A DNA stretch of 64,000 bases from Symbiodolus clandestinus. GTDB lineage: Bacteria; Pseudomonadota; Gammaproteobacteria; Enterobacterales; G038960095. Positions 18,445-27,976 of the stretch are shown piece after piece (position 1 is the first letter of the stretch; each line of letters starts with the position of its first letter). The stretch covers positions 1,302,001-1,366,000 of the forward strand of contig CP152425.1 of assembly GCA_038960095.1 (NCBI GenBank), given 5' to 3'. A program made the position numbers and the translations under genes. A model generated the notes under the pieces. That model was not told the origin of the DNA. It saw only the letters and a list, made by a program, of their open reading frames with translations, and did not search any database.

Positions 18445-19477
18445 GCAATCAAAAAAAGCAGAAGAACTAACCGACATAGAAAAGCTGAAAGACCCTTTTG
18501 ACAAACTATTTCGCCGCTCCATGCAGGAGAAAAAAATAGCCATTGAGCTACTCAAAACCTATCTGCCTGCTGAGTTAGTAGAGAAAATAGATTTTAGTAC
18601 ATTAACGTTGTTGAACGGCAGCACCTTACTGAAGAACCTAAAACTCACGCATGCCGATTGTGTCTATGGCTGCACGATTCAGGGGCAAGACGGTTTCATC
18701 ATCCTAAATTGTGAGCATCAAAGTACTTCTAGAGAGTTAATGGCCTTCTGGATGTTGAAACATGTTGTAGGACTGATGGATAACTACCGGAGTCAAAATA
18801 AACATAAGAAATTACCAATTATTTTACAGGTGGTCATCTATCATGGCCAGCGATCTCCTTATCCGCACTCCACGGAGATATGGGACTGTTTTGAGGATCC
18901 TGAGTTGGCCAAACAGTGGGCTTTAAAACCGTTTCAGCTAATCGATCTAACCGTGATGTCGGATGAGGAGATCCAGCAGCACAACCTGTTTAGCGCTATG
19001 GAAACTGTTTTCAAACATGCTCGGGAGCGAGAGGTACTAGATTGGGTCGGAAAGTGGCTGATCCAGAGAGGTAAATTGGCTATAATCTACTCAAAGATAG
19101 ATAGCGAATATGCCGAAGATTTCATAAAATACCTGTTAGGCGCAGTGGGGCATTCATTGCCTAAGGAGACAGGCCAGCAACTTTTAGAGCGCTGTGCGGA
19201 AGCTCTACCGGCTATTGGAGAGAAAATCATGAATTTTGCTGAACAATTCAAGCAAGAAGGACTACAACAAGGACTACAGCAAGGACTACAACAAGGACTA
19301 CAGCAAGGACTACAGCAAGGACTACAGCAAGGACTACAGCAAGGACTACAGCAAGGCGAGCATAATAAGGCCTTTGAAATTGCCAAAAAGATGCTAGCTA
19401 AAGGTGCTGACATCAGTGATATTGAAGAGCTTACTGAGCTCTCCTGTGAAGAGCTATCCCGACTGCGCCTGCACTAA
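18437..19477 (+). CDS. rpn: Rpn-family recombination-promoting nuclease (PD-(D/E)XK, Transposase_31)
   Basis: The protein has 346 residues. The N-terminal KDPFDKLFRRSMQ, the metal-binding aspartate in THADCVYG and the catalytic block ILNCEHQST are the Rpn hallmarks (Rpn proteins have E-x-Q in place of E-x-K). ILQVVIYHGQRSPYPHS follows. Rpn proteins are DNA endonucleases that promote RecA-independent recombination (family knowledge). Residues 275-306 are eight tandem GLQQ units. The C-terminus EIAKKMLAKGADISDIEELT is typical. Flanking Tn3 and Sel1 debris suggest an accessory locus, but the frame is intact. Confidence 0.88.
   Translation: MTKQSKKAEELTDIEKLKDPFDKLFRRSMQEKKIAIELLKTYLPAELVEKIDFSTLTLLNGSTLLKNLKLTHADCVYGCTIQGQDGFIILNCEHQSTSRELMAFWMLKHVVGLMDNYRSQNKHKKLPIILQVVIYHGQRSPYPHSTEIWDCFEDPELAKQWALKPFQLIDLTVMSDEEIQQHNLFSAMETVFKHAREREVLDWVGKWLIQRGKLAIIYSKIDSEYAEDFIKYLLGAVGHSLPKETGQQLLERCAEALPAIGEKIMNFAEQFKQEGLQQGLQQGLQQGLQQGLQQGLQQGLQQGLQQGEHNKAFEIAKKMLAKGADISDIEELTELSCEELSRLRLH
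19259..19354 (+). repeat. eight tandem 12-bp repeats in rpn
   Basis: Eight copies of GGACTACARCAA, each encoding Gly-Leu-Gln-Gln. Copies 1 and 3 have A where the others have G; the rest are identical. The unit is a multiple of three, so copy-number change alters length without shifting the frame. Confidence 0.97.
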
Positions 19478-19563
19478 TCTTACCAGCAGCGAGGAATTGC
19501 TAGCTGTCAGCAGCGGCTGCCAAGATACTGCATATCTTGTGAGTCCTGTCACAATTTAACTTT

Positions 19564-19761
19564 TTAACAATCCAATAAAAAATCACCCAGGCGCTTGCGG
19601 ATTATCGGGCGGAGTTCTCCCTTGGCAAGGGCATCCGGCACTGTGAATGAGTAGCGCCCTTGCATATTTATATGCTGATATACCAACGGTGATAGTCGTG
19701 CTAAGTCCTCAGGATTCACCGGATAACTTTCTCCCCTTAATTTATCCAGTGCAGCATCCAT
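19564..19761 (-). pseudogene. Tn3-family TnpA, C-terminal tail
   Basis: The minus strand encodes PEDLARLSPLVYQHINMQGR followed by YSF and LAKGELRPI. The SPL-x3-HIN-x2-GRY pattern is the conserved end of Tn3-family transposases. It lies opposite in orientation to the tnpA fragment at 17.7-18.1 kb, with Sel1 and rpn between, so the transposon has been cut and one part inverted. Confidence 0.75.
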
Positions 19762-19901
19762 TATCCAGCTCTAAAAGCAACCCAAATTCTAGTTATTTAA
19801 TGAACGATTTTATTTGTTTTACCGAGCCATTTGTACTAAAATTTCACTAGTGTTGACTTTTCAGGTTTTTAAGTCCTGTTTAATGTGGTAAATGTTATTT
19901 T

Positions 19902-22900
19902 ATGGTTGCTGTATTCACTCATAATTTTCGCAAAAAAACAACTTCTGTTACCAGCAGGGTAATTAATGATAAAACAATCTCCCCAGAAGAGTATCCCACC
20001 ATAATTGAACAATTCAAAGCATTTATTGGCACGCAACCTGAAAAACAACGGCCGCAGTTAAAGGCCTTAGAACAGGCTTGGAAAAGACTTCCAGATAACG
20101 CTACTACACCTTCTGCTAGAAAGTGGTTGGCACCTTTAATGCAAGCTTTAATGGATGGAAAATTCAATAAAACTCAATATAAAAATGTACTTAACTGCCT
20201 CGTTGAGGAAACTGAAGTCTGCCGAGAAGGTGTTATTACTAACCTAAATAAATTATTAGAAATAATTTATGTTCCTAATTTTAGTCAAAATGAATTTATT
20301 TTATCAGCAAAAGCTAATTGCATAGAACAGTTATCAATAGAACTTATTCATAGAGAGTTTGAATACTCTGGTAATGAAACCCACTTGGTTTCTAGAATAA
20401 TGAACTATTTATCAGAATATTTTGGAATAAATACAATAGAACATGAATTATCACCATTAGAATCGATCCCAGCAGAATATATTATACAATTAGCAGAAGA
20501 GGTTAAAGAATATCTATCATTAACATTAACCGTTGATTATTTTTGTGATCGATTGACTTGTATTCTGCTAGAAGACCTTGAGGATTATATAGGAAAACCC
20601 ATTCCCATTGAAAAATATAGTAACATTGGCGAACGAATACAGTCAGTTATTATGACAATAACTGGCCAAACCAAAGAAGAAGAATCCTCCATCAATTTTA
20701 ATGATTTCATTGAAACTTTAAAAGATGGTATTACTTATCAGTTAAAAAACAGAGAGCAATTGGTCACTCAGTTAAAACCCTTAGTCATGGAAAACCTGCA
20801 ACGCAGAGGTTTTATAGAACAGTGCACCGAAGATAAATCAACCGCTATTACTGATTATGCAAAAGATAATTACTTATCTTTAAGAGTTTCCGTTAAGGCA
20901 GGAAATAAAGAACTGATAGAGACATGGTTAAACTCTGATGAAAAAGATAATATCCTTCAAACTATCCAGAAAAAATTCTATCATCATGAGGATACTTTAT
21001 TAATAATAGCGGCTAAGAGAGGGCGCTCTAGCATTGTAGCGACTTTACTAAACTACGCTGAAAAAGCACAAATTTCCAAAGAAGTTTCGCAACAAACTAA
21101 TGGTTACGGTGACACCCCACTATTAGCAGCAGCAAACTACGGGTATCAAACCATCGCAGAGACGCTGTTAGAATTTGCTGCTCAGGCTGGGATTACAAAA
21201 GATATTTTACAGAAATCAAATATGCACGGCACCACACCATTGATGTCAGCGGCCTATAGGGGCCACCATACTGTATTAGACACCTTGTTAAACTATACTG
21301 CACAGCACAATATCACTCGGCTAGTATTGCAACAAGTTAATCGACAGGGTTTTACAGCCTTAGGACTGGCTGTTGATAAGAATCAATTGTTGGTCGTAAA
21401 AACTCTGCTAAACCATGCTGAAAAAGCACAAATTTCCGCAGAAATTTTGCAACAAGTTAATCAGCGGAATGGTAATACCCAACTATTATTTGCAGCATTC
21501 CTAGGTTACCAAGCGATTATAGAGACACTATTGGACTTTGCCGAACGTGCAGGGGTTGCTAAGATATTTTACAGCAAAAAAATAACCAAGGCGCCACACC
21601 GCTAATAATAGCAGCTAATCGGGGTTACTATAACGTAGTGGAGACCTTACTAAACCATGCTAAAAAACATGAGGTGATTCGAGTGGCACTGCAAGAAATC
21701 AGTCATCATGGTGATAATGCACTACTAACAGCAGCAGACTGTGGGTATCAATCAATCGTAGAGACACTGTTAGTGTTTTCCAAACAAGCTGGGGTTGCTA
21801 GCGATATTTTACAACAAATAAATAGTACAGGAGCCACGCCGTTACTATTAGCAGTCGACAAGGGTCACCATACTGTAGTAGCCACCTTGTTAGACTATGC
21901 TGAACAATGCGGAATTACTAAAAAAATACTGCAGCAATCTGATAATCTCGTCAGTACTTCCCTCCTACGATTAGCAATCCTCGGTGGACATCAAGTAATT
22001 GTAAAAACACTATTAACTTTTGCCAAAAAGACCGGACTTACTGGATTCATTTTACAAAAACCAGATAGCCAAGGCGCCACACCGTTACTAACAGCAGCAA
22101 GCTGTGGGCATCAAGAGATTGTAACCATGTTGTTAACATTTGGCGAAGAGGCAAATGTTTCTGAGAACATTTTACAACAACCAAATAACCAAAGTGCCAC
22201 GCCATTACTAATAGCAGCCAATAAAGGGCATCATACCGTAGTAGAGACCTTGTTAAATCATGCTAAGCAGTGCGGGATCACTCAAACAGTACTACAACAA
22301 ACTGCAGATAGTGGTGATACCTCACTATTCTTGGCAGCAACCTTTGGGCATCAAGAAGTTTTAGAAACCCTGTTAGAATTTGCCGAACAGATAGGGATTG
22401 CTGATGTTATTTTACAACAACCAAATAACCAAAGTGCCACGCCATTACTAATAGCAGCCAATAAAGGGCATCATGCTGTAGTAGACACTTTGTTAAAATA
22501 TGCTAAGCAGTGCGGGATTACTCGAGAAATACTACAAAAATCCAGTGACCTCGGTGTTACTCCTCTACTAACAGCAGCAGCCTTTGGGCATCAAGCAATC
22601 GTAGAAACAGTATTAGTGTTTGCCAAACAAGCAACGGTTGCTGAGTTTATTTTAAAACAACCAGATAACCAAGGCGCCACACCGTTATCAATGGCAGTCG
22701 ATAAGAATTACCATACCGTAGTAGCTACTTTGTTAGGTTATGCTGAGCAATGCGGAACCACTCAAGCAGTACTACAACAAGCTGAAGGTCGTCTTGGTGA
22801 TACCCCCCTACTAACAGCAGTGGTCTGTGGGAATCAAATGATTATAGAGACACTACTAGTGTTTGCTAAACAGGCTAGAGTTGCTAAAAATATTTTACAG

Positions 22901-23801
22901 AAACAAAATAAACAGGGCGTCACACCGTTATTAATGGCAATCGTTAAAAGTCACTATCCCGCAGTAGAAACCTTGTTGCGTCACGCTGAACAATGCGGGA
23001 TCAGTCAAACAATACTGCAGCAATCCGATAAAATAGGTAATCCCTATCTATTCTTAGCAGTAGGCTATGGGAATCAAGCGATTGTAGAGATACTATTGGA
23101 CTTTGCCAAAAGGGCTGGGATTGATAAAGTTATTCTACAACAACCAGATAACCAAGGCGCCACACCGTTATTAATGGCAGCCGATAAAGGCGAACATACC
23201 GTAGTTGATATTTTGTTGAATCATGCTGAAAAATGTGGGATCACTCAAGCAGTACTGCAAAAAGCCAATGATGACGGTTATACGCCTCTATTCCTAGCGG
23301 CCGGCTATGGGTATCAAACAATCGTAGAAACCCTATTGTCCTTTGCCAAAGAAGCTGGAATTTCTAAAGATATTTTACAGCAAAAAAATAACCAAGGCGC
23401 CACACCGTTATCAATAGCAATCGATGAGGGGCACTATAGCGTAGTAACCACCTTACTAAGCTATGCTGAAAAACTCGGGATCACTCAAGTAGTATCAGCA
23501 ATGTACTCCACAGGGCTTGACAGCCTTAAGAGTGGCCGCTGAAAATAATCAACTTACGGTCGTAAAAACTTTACTGAGCTATACTGAAAAAGTACAGATT
23601 TCCAAAAAAGAGGTTTTGCAACAAACCAGTAATCACGGTGACACCCCTCTATTAGCAGCAATGGAGTCTGGGCTCCTTGAACAGGCTTGTAGTAATTTTG
23701 CTGATCCAACGGCCTCTGCATCCGCTGAGCGGTCGAATAGCCAACATGGAGTTGTGGGAGCAGCGGAACGGGAAATCAGGTTAACTGGGCAATTTAAATA
23801 G
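19902..23801 (+). pseudogene. large ankyrin-like repeat protein, split by two single-base indels
   Basis: The first frame (19902-21605) has an N-terminal region of about 350 residues with no recognisable domain, then five repeats. A missing base near 21561 shifts the frame; the repeats continue without loss to 23542. An extra T near 23493 shifts it again, and the frame at 23517-23801 carries the last repeats. Correcting both indels gives about 1300 residues with 22 full units and one partial. Units are about 40 residues long (TPLLxAAxxGHxxVVETLL, then xxAxxxGIxxxILQQxxxxG) rather than the usual 33. The last 45 residues, from LLEQACSNF, are not repeat sequence and look like a junction. Large ankyrin proteins in insect symbionts are candidate host-interaction effectors (inference). 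Confidence 0.85.
21000..23660 (+). repeat. 120-bp repeats arranged in 240-bp pairs (ankyrin-like)
   Basis: Odd and even units differ consistently: one type has GHHTVVETLLNHAKQCGIT, the other GHQxIVETLLxFAKxAGx followed by ILQQPNNQ. The two types mostly alternate, giving an 80-residue (240-bp) higher-order period. The block around 22165-22235 recurs nearly unchanged 240 bp later. Confidence 0.9.
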
Positions 23802-24080
23802 CCAAAATAAAGGTAGCCAAATTACATTGCGGTTTTATTTCTTGTCCAGCTGGACCAGCGGGAGCAAATGGAAATGTGCTCCCAGCACTCTTACGCCTGC
23901 CTCGCGGGCTAGCTTTCTTATTTTTGTCCGTTGTCTGTTGGGAAAGTCATATTTGTGTTGGAATTATCAGCAATTACCCGCATGATTCATCCGCCCGTTA
24001 TATTTTGGAACTGCCGCTGCAAAACAATCCATAGATACCAGCAGAAAAATCATTACCCCGCAAACCAATAATAACCACCG
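23802..24080. other. non-coding or eroded stretch
   Basis: No supported gene. The minus strand holds a short frame with KIRKLAREAGVRVLGAHFHL, not recognised, and a 7-bp hairpin (GGGAGCA paired with TGCTCCC) near 23869-23892. It probably consists of mobile-element debris. Confidence 0.3.
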
Positions 24081-24221
24081 CTACTGTGCTGTGTGATGCA
24101 CCTTAATATCATTCGCTATCTCACGTTGTGAAAAACTTTTGCAATAAAGGGCTTGAATCTGGTAACGTTGGCCTTCGGTCAACGGTTGATAGTGCTGGTT
24201 CCTTTTAAGCATTTCTGGCAT
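24081..24221 (-). pseudogene. IS30-family transposase, N-terminal scrap
   Basis: A 46-codon minus-strand frame starting at 24221 reads MPEMLKRNQHYQPLTEGQRY, then QIQALYCKSFSQREIANDIK, then a stop at 24081. It is a diverged copy of the IS30 N-terminal helix-turn-helix also seen at 32745-32999. The rest of the element is missing. Confidence 0.75.
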
Positions 24222-24377
24222 CCATTCTAGTTAGGTAACGCTACCGGAATGTACCGATAGTTGACCCTTTTCAATCTCTAGAATGTTGCACTTATTATCT
24301 TAATCCAGCTCTTCACCTCAGCATGATTCTTCCAAAAGCGGCGGTGATAAAGATCTTGAAGGGTTTCTGCTTTAAAA

Positions 24378-24399
24378 GGATTGATATCATTATCAATCC
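24378..24399 (-). terminator. probable terminator after sucD
   Basis: GGATTGATA at 24378-24386 and TATCAATCC at 24391-24399 form a 9-bp perfect stem with a four-base loop. Read leftward it is followed by TTTT. It lies about 115 bases beyond the sucD stop. The stem is AT-rich, so it may be weak. Confidence 0.5.
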
Positions 24400-24512
24400 T
24401 CTATTTCATTAACAGTGCCATAAGAACAGCAAAACAGCAGCCAGTTGTGAGCTTTTCCTACCGTGAAGCAGCCAACTATGATAGGCGGGAGTAGGAAATT
24501 GCTACTAAATCA

Positions 24513-25388
24513 CTAGGTTCGAGCTAATAACGCTTTCACTGCTGGCCCAATTTCTACTAAATTTCTAACAGCTGTAATACCACTGCGGGTTAGTGCTGCA
24601 AATTTTTCTTCAGCACCTCCTTTACCTCCGGCAATAATAGCGCCAGCATGCCCCATCCGTTTGCCTTTAGGTGCGGTTACACCAGCAATATAGGCAACGA
24701 CTGGTTTGGTAACATTAGCCTGGATATAAGCAGCCGCTTCCTCTTCTGCTGTTCCACCAATTTCACCAATCAAGACAATGGCTTTTGTATCTGGATCAGC
24801 TTGAAATAGCGCTAAAATGTCGATAAAACTGCTACCAGCAATCGGATCGCCACCAATCCCAACGCAGGTGGACTGCCCTAAGCCGACATCAGAAATTTGC
24901 TGTACTGCCTCATAAGTTAATGTCCCCGAACGAGAGACCACCCCCACAGAACCGGGCCGGTGAATATCTGCTGGCATAATCCCTATTTTACAAGCGCCCG
25001 GCGTAATTACTCCAGGGCAGTTAGGGCCAATCATCCGTACGTTGCTCTGCCGCAATTTTTGCTTAACAACCATCATATCTAATACCGGAATTCCTTCAGT
25101 AATACAGATAATTAATTCAATGCCGGCATCAATGGCTTCTAAAATAGCGTCTTTACACAGCGGAGCCGGAATGTAGATGACCGAGGCAGTGGCTTGAGTC
25201 AATAAAACAGCTTCTTGTACGGTATTAAAAACAGGTAGACCTAAGTGCTGCGTGCCCCCTTTCCCTGGAGAAACTCCTCCGACCAGCTGGGTTCCATAAG
25301 CCAATGCTTGTTGTGAATGCAAAGTCCCTTGGCTACCAGTAAAACCCTGACAAATTACCCGTGTAGACTGGTTAATTAAGATAGACAT
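24513..25388 (-). CDS. sucD: succinyl-CoA synthetase, alpha subunit
   Basis: The protein has 291 residues, the normal length. The CoA-binding Rossmann domain begins ILINQSTRVICQGFTGSQGT. The phosphorylated histidine lies in KGKRMGHAGAIIAGGKG. With SucC it converts succinyl-CoA to succinate with formation of a nucleoside triphosphate. The start overlaps the sucC stop by 13 bases, and AAGGGGCAAGC stands before the ATG, so translation is coupled. Confidence 0.97.
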   Translation of the reverse strand: MSILINQSTRVICQGFTGSQGTLHSQQALAYGTQLVGGVSPGKGGTQHLGLPVFNTVQEAVLLTQATASVIYIPAPLCKDAILEAIDAGIELIICITEGIPVLDMMVVKQKLRQSNVRMIGPNCPGVITPGACKIGIMPADIHRPGSVGVVSRSGTLTYEAVQQISDVGLGQSTCVGIGGDPIAGSSFIDILALFQADPDTKAIVLIGEIGGTAEEEAAAYIQANVTKPVVAYIAGVTAPKGKRMGHAGAIIAGGKGGAEEKFAALTRSGITAVRNLVEIGPAVKALLART

Positions 25389-26563
25389 GCTTGCCCCTTC
25401 GTGTTCCCAGCGGCAGACACTACCTGAGCGGCTGCGCTATCTAAATCATTTTCTGCAATAATATTTAAACCGCTTTCGGCTAATTTAGCCGCACCTAAAG
25501 GCGCATTGTTACCCTGTAATCTAACCACGACGGGAACCCGCACACCAACCTCAGCCACTGCAGCGATAATTCCCTCAGCAATCAGATCACAACGTACGAT
25601 TCCACCAAAAATATTCACTAACACTGCTTCAACGTTGGGATCGGATAAAATTAGCTTAAAAGCATGCACTACACGCTCTTTAGTGGCACCGCCACCGACG
25701 TCCAGGAAATTGGCAGGCATCCCGCCATGCAGTTGTACCATGTCCATCGTGGCCATGGCTAATCCAGCACCATTAACCATACAGCCGATATTACCATTTA
25801 ACGCGACATAGTTAAGTTCCCATTCAGCCGCTTCAGCCTCACGAAAATCTTCTTGGCTACGATCTTGTAGGAGACGCAGTTCAGGTTGGCGGAATAGCGC
25901 GTTATCTTCTACAACCAACTTACTATCTAAGCAATGCAACTGCCCTTCCGGTGTAATCACCAACGGATTAATTTCAATTAATGAGAGATCACGATCAATA
26001 AACAGCTGTGCTAATCCTATAAACAGTTGGGTAAATGGCCGAATCAAGCTAGACGCTAACCCTAATTGAAAAGCCAAAAGCCTTCCTTGAAAGGGTTGCG
26101 GGCCAGTTAAAGGGTCGATACTAACATAATGGATTAGATGCGGGGTCTGGTGGGCAACCTCTTCAATCTCCATTCCCCCTGCAGTAGAAGCCATAAAGGT
26201 AATACACTCTCGCTGCCGATCGATCACGGCTCCCAAGTAGAGTTCCTGAATGATATCAATGCTTTTATCGACCAGGATTTGCTGCACTAATTGGCCTTGT
26301 TCATCGGTTTGTGGGGTGATTAAGCGCTTTCCCAGCCACTGCTGAGCAAAGTCACCCACCGCTTGGCGGCTTTGGAGTAGTTTCACGCCACCGCCCTTTC
26401 CTCGACCACCGGCATGAACCTGGCATTTGGTCACCCATTGATCACCACCCAATTGATCAACAGCCACCATCGCCTGTTCAGGTGTACTACAAACAATCCC
26501 TAACGAGACCGGTAATCTGGCTTGTGCCAATAGTTGCTTGGCCTGATATTCATGTAAATTCAT
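25376..26563 (-). CDS. sucC: succinyl-CoA synthetase, beta subunit
   Basis: The protein has 395 residues (388 in E. coli). The N-terminal ATP-grasp domain starts MNLHEYQAKQLLAQARLPVS and carries CQVHAGGRGKGGGVKLLQS. The C-terminal domain shows VNIFGGIVRCDLIAEGII, the helix that faces the phosphohistidine of SucD. It lies third in the leftward sucABCD operon, 71 bases after sucB. Confidence 0.97.
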   Translation of the reverse strand: MNLHEYQAKQLLAQARLPVSLGIVCSTPEQAMVAVDQLGGDQWVTKCQVHAGGRGKGGGVKLLQSRQAVGDFAQQWLGKRLITPQTDEQGQLVQQILVDKSIDIIQELYLGAVIDRQRECITFMASTAGGMEIEEVAHQTPHLIHYVSIDPLTGPQPFQGRLLAFQLGLASSLIRPFTQLFIGLAQLFIDRDLSLIEINPLVITPEGQLHCLDSKLVVEDNALFRQPELRLLQDRSQEDFREAEAAEWELNYVALNGNIGCMVNGAGLAMATMDMVQLHGGMPANFLDVGGGATKERVVHAFKLILSDPNVEAVLVNIFGGIVRCDLIAEGIIAAVAEVGVRVPVVVRLQGNNAPLGAAKLAESGLNIIAENDLDSAAAQVVSAAGNTKGQACLS

Positions 26564-26634
26564 CTGTGGTTATCCGCTTTAAGTGTTTGCTGTTCCTTAT
26601 TGAACACAGCAGTTATGAAATTTTACAGGCTGAA

Positions 26635-27855
26635 TTACACGCCCAAAAGCAGCCGGATAGGCGTCTCTAAACTCTCTTTTATGTCGACTAAAAAGCTAAC
26701 CGAGGCTTGGCCATCAATCAGACGGTGATCATAAGAAAGCGCTAAGTACATCATCGGTAAAATGAGTACTTGCCCATTGACTGCCATAGGACGTTCTTTA
26801 ATAGCATGCATGCCCAATATGCTACTTTGCGGGGGGTTAATAATTGGCGTCGACATCAGTGAGCCAAATAACCCACCATTGGTGATGGTAAAGTGACCGC
26901 CGGTTAACTCCTCTACTGTTAGTTTTCCATCGCGACCTTTTTGAGCTAACTCTTTGATCTGCTGTTCAATTTGAGCCAAACTGAGCGTTTCGCAGTGTCG
27001 CAATACGGGTGTAACTAAACCGCGTGGTGTGGAAACAGCAATACTGATATCAATATGAGGGTAGTAAACAATTTCATTGCCTTCTAAACAGGCGCTGATA
27101 ATCGGATAACGCTGTAAGGCAGCCACTACCGATTTAACAAAAAAGGACATAAAGCCCAAACGAACTCCATGCTGTTTCTCAAAAGTCCCTCCAAGTTCAC
27201 TGCGAAGCTGCATAATCGGCTGCATATTGACCTCATTAAAGGTAGTCAACATGGCCGTGCTCTGCTTAGCTTCCAATAAACGTTCAGCAATCCGTTGTCG
27301 TAACCGACTCATCGGCTCTCTGCGTGGCTGCTGGCTGTCTAAAACCACTAATGGGTTCACAGCATTCCGCTGTACTGGTGTGGGTTGTGGTAATGCCGCC
27401 TGTAGTTGTTGTTCAATATCCTGCGGTGTTAAACGACCTTTAACACCACTGCCAGTGAGTTGGCTGCCCTGTAATTCATGCTCAGCCAATAATCGCCGAA
27501 CCGCAGGTCCACTGGACTGTAGAGCACTTCCCCTTTCTACAGCAGATATCTCAATCGCACCAGCAGTACTGTTAACGCTGTTAATTACCGTTATCGGGGA
27601 GGATATCATAGCACCTTCTGGGTCTAGGGAAGCTAAGCACTGACGGCTGTGAACCGTGGATCCTGCGTCATGGATTATCTCTCCCAATATCCCAGCCGCT
27701 GGAGCAGGAACCTCCAACATCACTTTATCTGTTTCGATCTCTACAATGACCTCATCACAGGCCACCGCATCCCCCGGCTGTTTATGCCATTTAGCAACGA
27801 TCGCATCCGCAACCGATTCCGGTAATTCAGGAACAACAATATCAATTTTTTTCAT
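26635..27855 (-). CDS. sucB: 2-oxoglutarate dehydrogenase E2, dihydrolipoyl succinyltransferase
   Basis: The protein has 406 residues. A lipoyl domain carries VEIETDKVMLEVPAPAAG with the lipoylated lysine in DKV. The E1/E3-binding domain follows (PAVRRLLAEHELQGSQLTGS), then the catalytic core with LSYDHRLIDGQASVSFL (catalytic His and Asp). It transfers succinyl groups to CoA in the 2-oxoglutarate dehydrogenase complex. It lies 121 bases after sucA, a wider gap than in E. coli, with no recognised feature between them. Confidence 0.97.
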   Translation of the reverse strand: MKKIDIVVPELPESVADAIVAKWHKQPGDAVACDEVIVEIETDKVMLEVPAPAAGILGEIIHDAGSTVHSRQCLASLDPEGAMISSPITVINSVNSTAGAIEISAVERGSALQSSGPAVRRLLAEHELQGSQLTGSGVKGRLTPQDIEQQLQAALPQPTPVQRNAVNPLVVLDSQQPRREPMSRLRQRIAERLLEAKQSTAMLTTFNEVNMQPIMQLRSELGGTFEKQHGVRLGFMSFFVKSVVAALQRYPIISACLEGNEIVYYPHIDISIAVSTPRGLVTPVLRHCETLSLAQIEQQIKELAQKGRDGKLTVEELTGGHFTITNGGLFGSLMSTPIINPPQSSILGMHAIKERPMAVNGQVLILPMMYLALSYDHRLIDGQASVSFLVDIKESLETPIRLLLGV

Positions 27856-27976
27856 AATTCACGCACGATTAAGTAAAAAACAGTTATCTACCGCGTCCTA
27901 GCGGTCCATAATGAACCGGTTAAGGACAATCAATCCATTAACGGTGGCTTTTTTAGCTGCTACGCCGCTGATTAAC

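Noticed and set aside
19259..19354. Tandem 12-bp array as a CRISPR
   Set aside because: Units are contiguous without spacers, lie in frame inside a protein gene and encode Gly-Leu-Gln-Gln.
23802..24080. Short KIRKLAREAGVRVLG frame as a DNA-binding protein gene
   Set aside because: Too short, no ribosome-binding site, and flanked by transposon debris.
27873..27976. A small gene between sucB and sucA
   Set aside because: No frame with a start and ribosome site is present in the 121-base gap.
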